Shown here: positions 55,682 to 64,000 of the stretch, in pieces | Position numbering within the stretch: position 1 is the first letter of the stretch | Layout: each line of letters opens with the position of its first letter | Source of the DNA: Opitutus sp. | GTDB taxonomy: Bacteria > Verrucomicrobiota > Verrucomicrobiia > Opitutales > Opitutaceae | NCBI GenBank assembly: GCA_024998815.1 | Contig: JACEUQ010000002.1 | Span: 1,130,501 to 1,194,500, forward strand | Length of the DNA stretch: 64,000 bases | Direction: 5' to 3' | Notes under the pieces: model-generated | What the model was told of the DNA's origin: nothing | The model's input: the letters and a program-made list of their open reading frames with translations, nothing else | Databases searched by the model: none | Made by a program: the position numbers and the translations under genes

Positions 55682-57529
55682 TTGGCCATGCCCAGCTACG
55701 ACCACCTGTCCAAAGAAGACCTCGTCCGCCTCCTGACCGCCCGCGACCGCCGCGACGCCACCCGCTTCGGGCTCGTCTGGGAGGCCAACGAGATCGAGCG
55801 CGACCAGGCCGTGAATGCCGACTTTGTCGCCCTCGACCTGCTGCCCGAACACAGCGTCGGCCCCGGACCGTGGCGCAACCTCATCATCGAAGGCGACAAC
55901 TTCGACGCCCTCCGCCACCTGCGCATGGCCTACGCCGGCGAGGTGAAGTGCATCCTCATCGACCCACCCTACAACACCGGCAAAAAGGACTTCGTCTACA
56001 ACGACCGCTTCGTCGACGAAAACGACTCTTGGCGCTTCTCCACCTGGATCGAGTTCCTGTTCCAGCGCCTCATCATCGCCCGCGACTTGCTCAGCGAGGA
56101 CGGCGTCATGCTCGTCTGCATCAACGATGAGAACCGCTCAAAACTGGAACTTCTCCTCGAAAAAGTGATGCCCGGCCGCAGAGTCGGAAGCTTCGTCTGG
56201 CGGACCAAGGATTCGGCCAACGACGCCGGCGGCAACCTCAGTCAGGTGCACGAACACGTCTTGGTTTATGCCAACGCCGGGTTCCAGTTCGCCGGAAAGA
56301 CCCTCACCCTCGACGACTACCGTAACCCGGACAACGATCCCGAGGGCGACTGGACTCCACAACCGATCACTTGCGCCAAAAGTCTAACCGAACGGGAAAA
56401 CCTTTATTACCCGATCCAAGATCCGGCCACCGGTTACTGGTATCCCTGCGACCCTGATCGTGTTTGGGCCTACGCGACGGAATCACGGGTGAAGCCCGGC
56501 ACCCAGCTGCGTGCGGACACCATCGAGGAGCTGATTCGCAAAAAAGAAATCTATTTTCCCGCCAGTAAACCGGGCACGGTCATGCAGTGGGATACGATGG
56601 ATGACCTGCAGAAAGCCATCCGCGCCGGCAAAGGGCCGGTGTTGCCAAAAAAAAAGACCCCACTGCTTCGTCTCGACCTGCCCGACTTGGCGTTCTGGGT
56701 AGGCAAGCTAATCGCCCCCGGCCGCCCCTCCCGCAAAGACTATCTCAAACGTAAAACCAAGTTGGTCGCCCCCTTGAGTAGTTGGATTGCCGGTAAGAAC
56801 GAGGACATCGACTACACCTTCGACGAAATGGAGGAGCAGGTGGAGACGATGCGCAGTGAGCGTGGCGGAGAGGGCACCGACGCCATCAACGCCATCCTCG
56901 GCAACAAAGCGTTTAACTACCCCAAGCCGCCTTCGCTCATTCGCGCACTGGTTACGCAGGCGACGGGCAAAAATGATCTGGTGCTCGATTTCTTTGGTGG
57001 TTCCGGCACCACCGGTCACGCCGTGCTCCAACGCAACGCTGAAGACGGGGGCACGCGCCGCTTTATCCTGGTTTCCAATACCGAATCAACGCCCGCCGAT
57101 CCCGCTAAAAACCTGTGTCGAGACGTGTGTGCCCGACGTATGCAGCGAGTGATTGAAGGCTACAGTAACATGCCTGCTCTGGGTGGTGATTTCGCCTACC
57201 TGCGGTGCCGCCGAGTTGCGCCGGGGCGGATGCTCGACATCGAGCACGCGCAAGTCTGGACGGCGCTGCAGATGATCCACGGCGACACGCTCACGGCCTA
57301 CGCCGACGCGCCGTTCCTGACCGCCGGCGACCCGGAGCAGTTGCTCATTTATATCCCGCGTTTCACCCCCGCGATCGTGGCGGCGCTGCGTCTGGCGGTA
57401 AAACCGTGCCTGGCGGCGGTGATTTATTCGTGGCAACCGGAGACCCTGCGCCAGCAGGTGCGCTTCGGCCACGTCGAGCACGCCGCCATCCCCGAAAGCC
57501 TGGTCCTGCGCTTTGGCATTCGCGCCTAA
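55682..57529 (+). CDS. mod: Type III-like DNA methyltransferase (Mod)
   Basis: The 615-residue adenine or cytosine N-methyltransferase carries the catalytic motif DPPYNTG (94-100) before the AdoMet motif FFGGSGTTGH (about 437-446), the order of beta-class enzymes typical of type III Mod. A target-recognition region lies between them (about 200-400), and a short helical C-terminus follows. An ATG two codons in (55688) could be the start. It is followed 26 bases later by the helicase/nuclease subunit. Confidence 0.88.
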   Translation: MAMPSYDHLSKEDLVRLLTARDRRDATRFGLVWEANEIERDQAVNADFVALDLLPEHSVGPGPWRNLIIEGDNFDALRHLRMAYAGEVKCILIDPPYNTGKKDFVYNDRFVDENDSWRFSTWIEFLFQRLIIARDLLSEDGVMLVCINDENRSKLELLLEKVMPGRRVGSFVWRTKDSANDAGGNLSQVHEHVLVYANAGFQFAGKTLTLDDYRNPDNDPEGDWTPQPITCAKSLTERENLYYPIQDPATGYWYPCDPDRVWAYATESRVKPGTQLRADTIEELIRKKEIYFPASKPGTVMQWDTMDDLQKAIRAGKGPVLPKKKTPLLRLDLPDLAFWVGKLIAPGRPSRKDYLKRKTKLVAPLSSWIAGKNEDIDYTFDEMEEQVETMRSERGGEGTDAINAILGNKAFNYPKPPSLIRALVTQATGKNDLVLDFFGGSGTTGHAVLQRNAEDGGTRRFILVSNTESTPADPAKNLCRDVCARRMQRVIEGYSNMPALGGDFAYLRCRRVAPGRMLDIEHAQVWTALQMIHGDTLTAYADAPFLTAGDPEQLLIYIPRFTPAIVAALRLAVKPCLAAVIYSWQPETLRQQVRFGHVEHAAIPESLVLRFGIRA

Positions 57530-57555
57530 TTGCCCACCAAAACCGAACCCAACCC

Positions 57556-60042
57556 ATGAGCGTCAAAACCCTGCGCACGTTTCAGGAAACCGCCGTTGAG
57601 AGCGGCGTCGCCCTCTTTGCCGCCAACCAGCGGCTGCTGGATGCCGCCGGGGCCGATGCGGGCGGGCGCGCCACGGCGATCAATCACAACGGTTACCTGC
57701 TGATCGAGGCGCCGACGGGCGCGGGCAAAACGCTGATGGCGGGCACCCTAGTGGAACGGTTTAGCCGACAAGAGCGGGTGGTGTGGTTTTGGTTCGCGCC
57801 GTTCAAGGGCGTGGTGGGGCAAACCGCCGACAGCCTGCGCGGCCAGTTCAAGGGCCTAAGCCTGCGGCAGCTCGCCGACGACCGTTCACCGGAGCAGAGC
57901 AAACCGGGCGACGTGTTTGTCACCACCTGGCAGGCCGTCGCTACCCGCGCCAAGGACAAGCGCAACGTGCGCAAGGACGGCGACAGCAACCCGTCGATTG
58001 ACGGCTTGATCGAGGCGCTGCGTGCGCAAGGCCTGCGGATCGGCGTGGTCGTGGACGAGGCTCACCACGGTTTCGGTGAAGGCACGCAAGCGGCTAAATT
58101 TTTCCACGAGGTGCTGCAACCCGAGTACACCATCCTGATCACCGCCACGCCGGACGACGCCGAGATTAAAGACTTCGAGAAGGCGCTCGGGATCGCCGAG
58201 CTGCAACGCATCCGGGTGAGTCGGGGCGATGCGGTCAACGAAGGCCTGATTAAGATGGGGGTGAAGTGCGCGGCCTATTTTGTGGAGCCGGCACAGCGCG
58301 CGTTGGTGGACCTTGAAGGGACGGCGCTGCGCGACGGCGTGGCCGCCCACCGCAAGATCAAGAAACTGCTGGCCGCGACCGAAAAACCCTTCGTGCCGCT
58401 GCTGTTGGTTCAGGCCGGCGACGGCAAGGACAGCGTGGAAAAGCTCAAGGCGCGGCTGCTACGCATGGGGTTTGCGGACGAGCAGATCGCGACGCACACG
58501 GCCGACGAACCCGATCCCGACCTGCTGGCGATCGCTAACGACGAGCAACGCGAGGTGCTGGTGTTTAAGATGGCGGTGGCGCTCGGCTTTGACGCGCCAC
58601 GGGCGTTTACCCTGGTCACGATGCGGGCCAGCCGAGAAGTGGATTTTGGGGTGCAACTGGTCGGCCGGCTCCTGCGCGTGCATGCGCACCTGCAAACCAA
58701 GGCGCGCGCCAAGACGCTGCCCGAAGCGCTGCATTACGGGTACGTTTTTCTCGCCGATGCCGACACCCAGACCGGCCTTGATTTGGCGGGCCAGCGGATC
58801 AATCAGATCCAGACGGAATACGCCAAGGCGAGTTCCGCCACCGTGGCGCTACACATTGCGGCGGGCGCGTCCGGGGTGGCCACCGTCGATTCGTATGGGC
58901 AGGTTTCGATGTTCGGTTTGGAGGGGGAGGCCCGCCCGAGCGATCAGGTCGGCGAAACCGGTGACGACGAGTTCGTGCGCCGCGAGACATCAGTCGCCGT
59001 AAGGCCGGCCGCCGAGTTTGATCTGGGGGCGTTTTTCACTCCCGCAGCGGAGCAATGCCCAGGCGGGGAAAATGGAACGGGGCGGACACCGAAGCAAGTC
59101 GTGGGCTCGGTCGGTGGCTACCGTTACCCGCTGCGGGGAGACGTGCCGCGACGCTTCAAAACCCAGACGGTTTGCCCGCAAAACGAGGTGACGGAGGAGG
59201 ATTGCGCGGCCCGCTTCATCGTTTCGACGCGGGACTTGTTTGAAGTGATGAAGAACCGGATTCCGGTGGAGAAGCGGACGCTCGACGTTTTTGCCCAAGC
59301 GTTCCAATCGGAGTTTAACTTTGCGGCCGATCTTTCGCCCGACCAAGCAGCACGGCGCGCCCAGGCCGCGCTGTGCAAAAACCAAACCTTCGATCCGCGC
59401 GAACTGCGCCGGGCATTGTTGCGCAAGATGGAGCGGGTCATGCGCGAGGAGTCGATGGCCGAGGCCGACGAGCCGGTGCAGGTGGCGCGGTTTCTCGACG
59501 TGATCCTAGCCACCCATCCGGAGCTGCTGTGGGAGGCACAAAAGGCAGCCCACGCCAAGTACGCGGAAGTGATCGAAGCGGGCGATTTGCCGTCGGAGCT
59601 GACGTGGGCCGAGCCCTTGGCCAAATCCACGCGCAACGTCTATGGCGTATACCCCTCGGGGCTGAACACGTGGGAGCAGCCCTTTGCGGAGCTGTTGGAC
59701 CGCGATAGCAGCGAAACCGTGCTGTGGTGGCACCGTAACGAGCCGCGCCAGCCCTGGTCGGTCAACGTGCTCATGCCCGACGGACGCGGGTTTTATCCTG
59801 ATTTCGTGATCGGGATTGCCGGACGCAAAACCGAGGACAACGCGCTGCTCGCCGACCCGAAGTTAAATTTTGCCCGTGAGGACGAAGCCCCCAAGGTGCT
59901 CGCCTCGCATGGCGTCTATGGCAAGGCCATGATCCTCTACCTCGACGGCGGCACCCGCTGGATGACGGTGGGCTACGACGACAAAGCCAAACGCCCCTAC
60001 GTCGCCCGTGAGTTCCGCTTGGCGGATGCTGCGGGGTTTTGA
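57556..60042 (+). CDS. res: Type III-like restriction subunit (Res), SF2 helicase
   Basis: The 828-residue subunit starts at 57556. Walker A is APTGAGKT (52-59), Walker B is VVVDEAHHGFG (about 163-173), and TATPDDAEI is motif III. The second helicase lobe has GFDAPRAF and QLVGRLLRVH. The C-terminal region ends with FYPDFVIGIAG, consistent with the PD-(D/E)xK nuclease of Res, although the second half of that motif is less clear. With Mod it should form a two-gene type III-like system. Confidence 0.85.
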   Translation: MSVKTLRTFQETAVESGVALFAANQRLLDAAGADAGGRATAINHNGYLLIEAPTGAGKTLMAGTLVERFSRQERVVWFWFAPFKGVVGQTADSLRGQFKGLSLRQLADDRSPEQSKPGDVFVTTWQAVATRAKDKRNVRKDGDSNPSIDGLIEALRAQGLRIGVVVDEAHHGFGEGTQAAKFFHEVLQPEYTILITATPDDAEIKDFEKALGIAELQRIRVSRGDAVNEGLIKMGVKCAAYFVEPAQRALVDLEGTALRDGVAAHRKIKKLLAATEKPFVPLLLVQAGDGKDSVEKLKARLLRMGFADEQIATHTADEPDPDLLAIANDEQREVLVFKMAVALGFDAPRAFTLVTMRASREVDFGVQLVGRLLRVHAHLQTKARAKTLPEALHYGYVFLADADTQTGLDLAGQRINQIQTEYAKASSATVALHIAAGASGVATVDSYGQVSMFGLEGEARPSDQVGETGDDEFVRRETSVAVRPAAEFDLGAFFTPAAEQCPGGENGTGRTPKQVVGSVGGYRYPLRGDVPRRFKTQTVCPQNEVTEEDCAARFIVSTRDLFEVMKNRIPVEKRTLDVFAQAFQSEFNFAADLSPDQAARRAQAALCKNQTFDPRELRRALLRKMERVMREESMAEADEPVQVARFLDVILATHPELLWEAQKAAHAKYAEVIEAGDLPSELTWAEPLAKSTRNVYGVYPSGLNTWEQPFAELLDRDSSETVLWWHRNEPRQPWSVNVLMPDGRGFYPDFVIGIAGRKTEDNALLADPKLNFAREDEAPKVLASHGVYGKAMILYLDGGTRWMTVGYDDKAKRPYVAREFRLADAAGF

Positions 60043-60129
60043 GCTTCAGAGGGGGCAACGAAGCGGACCTGTTGCAGGGCGCGTAGCTGGGTGCTTGCGC
60101 CCGACGCTTTCCAGCCTAATTTTCCCGCC

Positions 60130-60342
60130 ATGAGCACCGTTCAAGAAATCCAAGATGCCATCTTGCATCTCGCGCCTCAGGACCGTGAAACGCTCCGGCA
60201 CTGGCTCGACGATACGGAGGAGGAAACACCCGAAATGTTGGCCGCCATCGACCAAGGCCTGCGCTCATTGAAAGAAAAAGGCACAATCCCGCTCGAGCAG
60301 GTCCGTCAAAATATAGCCACATGGGCTACCAAGTCGGCCTGA
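60130..60342 (+). CDS. RelB/ParD-like antitoxin (addiction module component)
   Basis: The 70-residue protein starts MSTVQEIQDAILHLAPQDRETLRHWLDD, the common beginning of the addiction-module component family that precedes ParE/RelE toxins. It is mostly helical with an acidic middle. It overlaps the toxin gene by 22 bases. The type III genes end 87 bases upstream. Confidence 0.78.
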   Translation: MSTVQEIQDAILHLAPQDRETLRHWLDDTEEETPEMLAAIDQGLRSLKEKGTIPLEQVRQNIATWATKSA

Positions 60343-60620
60343 CCGAAGAGGCCCAGTCCGATCTCGGATCGGTGGTTCGATTTCTGGCCGAAAAAAGCCC
60401 AGCGGCCGCTGAGCGCCTCGGCCACGAGCTGCTCGACGCCGCGCTGGCCCTCACTCTGTTTCCCCGGCGCGGTGCCCCAGTTCGTCGGCGGCCTGGCATG
60501 CGTAAACTCGCCCATCGCCATTACCTGATTTTTTATCAGATCAACGACGCAACCCAAACGGTCGAGATCATCCGCATCTGGGATGGTCGACAGAACCCGA
60601 CGGCGCTTCGGTTCGCTTAA
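60321..60620 (+). CDS. ParE/RelE-family toxin
   Basis: The 99-residue protein has the family pattern: VGLTEEAQSDLGSVVRFLAEKSP at the N-terminus, RRRPGMRKLAHRHYLIFYQIND and VEIIRIWDGRQNP at the end, as in ParE-like proteins annotated as plasmid stabilisation toxins. Whether it poisons gyrase (ParE) or cuts mRNA (RelE) cannot be told. Confidence 0.8.
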   Translation: MGYQVGLTEEAQSDLGSVVRFLAEKSPAAAERLGHELLDAALALTLFPRRGAPVRRRPGMRKLAHRHYLIFYQINDATQTVEIIRIWDGRQNPTALRFA

Positions 60621-60718
60621 ACGGCAGCCGCGGCCTGAGCCCAATTAAGTTCGCCGAAGCAACGCTGCGATCACTAGCACTCAGTTGCGCAAGTGCGCCG
60701 CGTGGACTGATTGCCGGC

Positions 60719-61849
60719 ATGCTCCACATCGCAATCAGCACGAGTGTTAACCAACGCGGCAAATCCGGTGTCGCCGCTTACCTCTTCGGCCTCATCGACG
60801 GACTAGTTAACACCTGCCCCGACGTGCGCCTCACCCTCTTCGGGCTCGCCGAAGACCGCCCGCTGTTCGCCCCATGGCTCGACCGCGCGAAGTGGGCGGA
60901 GGTCTCCGAAACGTGGCGACCAGCCGTGCGTGATGTGGCTTGGCACCAGTGCGTCCTGCCGGGACGCCTGCGCCAAATCAGGGCCGACGTGGTGCACATC
61001 CCCAGTTACCGCCGCATCCTCGCCCGACCGCCGTGCCCGCAAGTGGTCACGGTGCACGACTGCGCGGCCTTCCACGTGCGCGGCAAATACGATGCCGCGC
61101 GCATGGCTTACGGCCGCCACGTCGTGCCTCGCCTCGCCCGCCAGGCCCGCCGCCTCACGACCGTGAGCCAGGCCACCGCCCGCGACGTTGAAAAATTTTT
61201 CCACCGCCCGGCCGCCGCCATCGAGGTGATCTGGAACGGCATCGACCACCGGCGCTTTCACTCCGCTACGCCGGCCGCGCTGGCCGCGTTCCGCGCCCGC
61301 CACCAGCTCACGCGGCCCTATATTGTTTACCTCGCTCGCCTGGAACACCCGGCCAAAAACCACGTGCGCCTGATCGAGGCGTTTGAGCAGTTACTCACCG
61401 CGCAACCGCACTTGCCGCACGACCTCGTGCTTGCCGGAGCTGACTGGCACGGTGCTGAGGTGGTGCATGCGCGCGTGGCCGCCTCCCCCGTGCGCGACCG
61501 CATCCGCACGCCGGGTTTTGTCACCGGAGCCGACTTACCGCTCTGGTATGCGGGAGCCGAGTTGCTCGCCTACCCGTCGCTGTTCGAGGGTTTCGGACTG
61601 CCGCCGGTCGAGGCCATGGCGTGCGGGTGTCCTGTGGTGTGCTCGGCACGCGGCTCGCTGGCGGAAGTAGTGGGTGAGGCGGCGCGGATCGTCGAGCCGG
61701 AGTCTACGTCGGCCATCGTCGCAGGCCTGCGCGAGGTACTGGCCGCCCCGGAAAAGTGGCGTAAACGCGGGTTGGTTAGGGCGCAACTGTTCGACTGGAA
61801 CCGCTCGGCCCGGGCCACGGCGACGCTTTATCGGGAGGCGGCGGGGTGA
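60719..61849 (+). CDS. Glycosyltransferase family 4
   Basis: The 376-residue GT-B enzyme has an N-terminal acceptor lobe and a C-terminal donor lobe with IVYLARLEHPAKNHVRLIEAF, DLVLAGAD and the signature YPSLFEGFGLPPVEAMACGCPVV (about 285-307), including the E-x7-E pair. It probably transfers a sugar to a surface polysaccharide, but no neighbouring pathway genes identify the substrate. Confidence 0.88.
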   Translation: MLHIAISTSVNQRGKSGVAAYLFGLIDGLVNTCPDVRLTLFGLAEDRPLFAPWLDRAKWAEVSETWRPAVRDVAWHQCVLPGRLRQIRADVVHIPSYRRILARPPCPQVVTVHDCAAFHVRGKYDAARMAYGRHVVPRLARQARRLTTVSQATARDVEKFFHRPAAAIEVIWNGIDHRRFHSATPAALAAFRARHQLTRPYIVYLARLEHPAKNHVRLIEAFEQLLTAQPHLPHDLVLAGADWHGAEVVHARVAASPVRDRIRTPGFVTGADLPLWYAGAELLAYPSLFEGFGLPPVEAMACGCPVVCSARGSLAEVVGEAARIVEPESTSAIVAGLREVLAAPEKWRKRGLVRAQLFDWNRSARATATLYREAAG

Positions 61850-61851
61850 AA

Positions 61852-61945
61852 AGTAGCGCGGACTTCCAGTCTGCATTCCGCATCGGGTTGACGGTTTTCG
61901 AAATCACAACCGTGCCGAAGCAGACTCGGAAGCCTGCGCTACTTA
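61852..61945. repeat. Palindromic repeat, family B
   Basis: AGTAGCGCGGACTTCCAGTC and its near-complement GACTCGGAAGCCTGCGCTACTT enclose about 55 bases. A related copy is at 53250-53325. It directly follows the glycosyltransferase stop. Confidence 0.75.
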
Positions 61946-62089
61946 AAAAAACGAGTGGCATTTAAAGCGCGGGCTGAAGTTTGTTCACGGCCGGATTTAA
62001 GGGTTTAAAAACAACGCGCTTTCCCTAGTTCTTTTGTCGTGCCGACGCCCCTGTCGGTTGCCTGGTCACCTCAACCGCTTTTACCCGCT

Positions 62090-62860
62090 ATGAGCTTACC
62101 CACCCGCGTCACCGTCTGGGGCGAATTCCGCCACGAGAAAAAGAACCCCAAGGTTGCCGCAATTTATCCGCAGGGCATGCACGAGACCATCGCCGACTTC
62201 CTGCGCCCGCACACCGATTTCGCCGTGCGCACCGCCTGGCTCGACCAACCCGAGCACGGGCTCACCGACACCGTCTTGGCGGCAACCGACGTGCTCATTT
62301 GGTGGGGACACCAGGCGCACCACGACGTGGACGACACCGTTGTTGCCAAAGTCAAAACCCGCGTGCTCGAGGGCATGGGCCTGATCGTCCTGCACTCCGC
62401 CCATTATTCGAAAATCTTCAAAACCCTGCTCGGCACCACCTGTTCGCTCAAATGGCGCGAGGCCACCGACAAGGAGCGCCTCTGGAACATCAACCCCGCC
62501 CACCCGATCACCCAGGGTGTCGGCGAGTATTTCGAGATCCCTGCCGAGGAGATGTACGGCGAGCCTTTCGGTATACCGGAGCCCGACCAATTGATTTTCA
62601 TCTCTTGGTTTACGGGCGGAGAGGTTTTCCGCAGCGGGGCGACGTGGCAGCGTGGCAATGGACGAATTTTCTATTTCCGTCCCGGCCATGAAACCTACCC
62701 GACCTACCACCACCCGCAGGTCCAGCGGGTGATCACCAACGCCGTGCGCTGGGCAAAGGCCACCGTGTGCATTCCGGATCATTGCCCCAATGCGCAGCCG
62801 CTGGAACCGCTCCCGCCCGACCCCGAAGCCGCCGCCCGCTCCACGATCGGCCACGTCTGA
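62090..62860 (+). CDS. ThuA-like protein (class I glutamine amidotransferase fold)
   Basis: From the ATG at 62090 the 256-residue protein begins [26 protein letters not shown], typical of ThuA-type trehalose-utilisation proteins. It continues with [25 protein letters not shown] and [21 protein letters not shown]. No catalytic Cys of the amidotransferase is evident, as usual for this branch. The Gfo/Idh/MocA gene downstream is its usual neighbour; both appear in sugar-derivative utilisation loci, the sugar being unknown. Confidence 0.85.
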   Translation: MSLPTRVTVWGEFRHEKKNPKVAAIYPQGMHETIADFLRPHTDFAVRTAWLDQPEHGLTDTVLAATDVLIWWGHQAHHDVDDTVVAKVKTRVLEGMGLIVLHSAHYSKIFKTLLGTTCSLKWREATDKERLWNINPAHPITQGVGEYFEIPAEEMYGEPFGIPEPDQLIFISWFTGGEVFRSGATWQRGNGRIFYFRPGHETYPTYHHPQVQRVITNAVRWAKATVCIPDHCPNAQPLEPLPPDPEAAARSTIGHV

Positions 62861-62896
62861 AATCGCAAAAACCAAAGCGCCCAAACCAAGTCAGTT

Positions 62897-62979
62897 TAGC
62901 CGCGAAAGAACGCAAGGAGCGCAAAGAACCGGACCTGTATTCTATGCGCTCTTTGCGTTCTTTTGCGGCTAAAAGGCTC
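62897..62979. repeat. Long inverted repeat, family C
   Basis: TAGCCGCGAAAGAACGCAAG-GAGCGCAAAGAA and its near-complement GCGCTCTTTGCGTTCTTTTGCGGCTA are separated by about 20 bases. It is a long imperfect hairpin between the ThuA-like and the oxidoreductase genes, either a repeat element or a strong mRNA structure. No T-run follows. Confidence 0.7.
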
Positions 62980-63099
62980 TAAGTATTCCGCTCATTTCGC
63001 AGGACCGACAGATGCGAAAACTCGAAGGTCACTGCCTGCTAGCAACCAACAACTTTCTAGCTTCCCGCTTCTTCGCTTCACCCAGCCCCCCCCTACCCC

Positions 63100-64000
63100 A
63101 TGTCCACCACCGCCTCCCGCAAAGCCAAAACGCCGCAAAAAACCGTCCGCCTCGCCATCATCGGCACGGGCGGCATGGCCGGTAACCACGCCAAACGTTA
63201 CCAGGAAATCCCCGGCTGCCGCGTCGTCGCCGCGGTCGATGTGAACCGCGAACGTGTCACCGCCTTCGCCGCCGAGCACAAGATTCCCGCGGTTTACACA
63301 GCGGTGGAGGACTTGCTCGCGTGGGGCGAATTTGACGCGGTCTCGATCGTCACCCCCGACGCCTTTCACGCCAAACTGTCGATCCAGTGCCTGCGCGCCG
63401 GCAAACACGTGCTTTGCGAAAAGCCCCTAGCGCTCAACCACACCGACGCCAAAAAAATGGTCGCGGCAGCCAAAAAGGCCGGGGTGATCAACATGGTAAA
63501 CCTGTCCTACCGCGACTGGCCGGCCATCCAGGGCGTCGCCCAAGTGATCGCCGCCGGCAAACTCGGCGAGCTTCGTCACGTCGAGGCCAACTACCTGCAA
63601 TCGTGGCTCCCGAGTAAAATTTGGGGCGACTGGCGTACCACCCCGGCCTGGCTCTGGCGGCTGTCCACCCAGCACGGCAGTCGCGGCGTATTGGGCGACG
63701 TCGGCGTGCACATCGTCGATTTTGCATCGTTCCCCGCCGGGCCAATAAAGAACGTTTACTGCAAGCTGAAGACCTTTGCCAAAGCGCCCGGCAACCGGGT
63801 CGGCGACTACGTACTCGACGCCAACGATTCGGCGGTGATGACCGTTGAGTTCGCCAACGGCGCCCTCGGTACGATCCACACCACACGCTGGTCCGGCGGT
63901 CACGCCAACCGGCTCTATCTCAAAATCTCCGGAACCTTGGGCAGCGTGGAAATCGACTCTGACCGCTCGACCAGCAGCTACCGCATCTGCGTCGGGGCCG
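63100..64000 (+). CDS. Gfo/Idh/MocA-family oxidoreductase (cut by window end)
   Basis: The N-terminal Rossmann domain has AIIGTGGMAG (about 19-28) and the family signature EKPLAL (about 107-112). The C-terminal domain is present to about residue 300, including GDVGVHIVDF with the conserved His and TTRWSGGHANRLYLKISG. The stop codon is beyond the window. NAD(P)-dependent oxidation of a sugar or inositol-like compound is expected, in line with the ThuA-like neighbour. Confidence 0.93.
   Translation, partial: MSTTASRKAKTPQKTVRLAIIGTGGMAGNHAKRYQEIPGCRVVAAVDVNRERVTAFAAEHKIPAVYTAVEDLLAWGEFDAVSIVTPDAFHAKLSIQCLRAGKHVLCEKPLALNHTDAKKMVAAAKKAGVINMVNLSYRDWPAIQGVAQVIAAGKLGELRHVEANYLQSWLPSKIWGDWRTTPAWLWRLSTQHGSRGVLGDVGVHIVDFASFPAGPIKNVYCKLKTFAKAPGNRVGDYVLDANDSAVMTVEFANGALGTIHTTRWSGGHANRLYLKISGTLGSVEIDSDRSTSSYRICVGA

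Overview
The window is a high-GC bacterial chromosome segment that most resembles the Verrucomicrobiota, probably Opitutales/Opitutaceae. This is inferred from gene content: a fused SecDF, a PEP-CTERM surface protein, an SHD1-like lipoprotein, and abundant palindromic intergenic repeats. No rRNA is present, so the taxonomy is tentative. Core genes are compact, often with ATGA overlaps.

Layout. 1-1919 is the C-terminal part of a type I restriction HsdR, followed by tRNA-Met. 2148-9084 carries speA (minus), then yajC-secDF-recJ (plus). 9604-15381 is a disturbed block: a trypsin-like protease gene cut in two by an IS4-type element with a clear target duplication, an SHD1-like lipoprotein, and a tandem duplication that left a 5'-truncated copy of fmt beside the intact gene. 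15603-20011 has a DUF4380 protein, der, a PhnA-family protein, an SDR and tRNA-Arg.

About 20.5-34.5 kb is an accessory island ending exactly in the 3' end of a tRNA-Gln gene. Three direct copies of a roughly 49-bp sequence lie at 24748, 26168 and 34364. All contain the last 11 nt of the tRNA, and the first two also share about 155 bp to their right. They separate modules carrying a TOTE-type primase-helicase, a polyvalent-type kinase-like protein, HicAB, an IS630 disrupted by an IS21 element with two extra genes, and a three-gene HipBST kinase toxin system. Degraded second copies of a DUF4143 ATPase and of the TOTE protein lie at the tRNA-proximal end. No integrase is visible, so this looks like serial accretion of small conflict and toxin-antitoxin cassettes at one tRNA site.

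34.6-49.3 kb returns to housekeeping genes: an MntR-like regulator, ligA, a VanZ-like protein, gpmI, rpsA, udk with a phosphatase-superfamily partner, an HPF-type ribosome hibernation factor, an SDR with an RluA-type pseudouridine synthase, and a three-gene TPR operon. 49.5-64 kb has a PEP-CTERM protein with a membrane/TPR partner, a group II intron remnant, a LolA/MucB-like periplasmic protein, a 3-ketodihydrosphingosine-reductase-like SDR, a type III Mod-Res pair followed by a RelB/ParE-type module, a GT4 glycosyltransferase, a ThuA-like protein and a Gfo/Idh/MocA oxidoreductase cut by the window end.

A family of roughly 100-180 bp palindromic repeats (core CTTGAGC-TCAC-GCTCAAG) occurs at seven intergenic sites, four of them between convergent genes. 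One copy is itself split by a second inverted-repeat element. At least two further repeat families are present.
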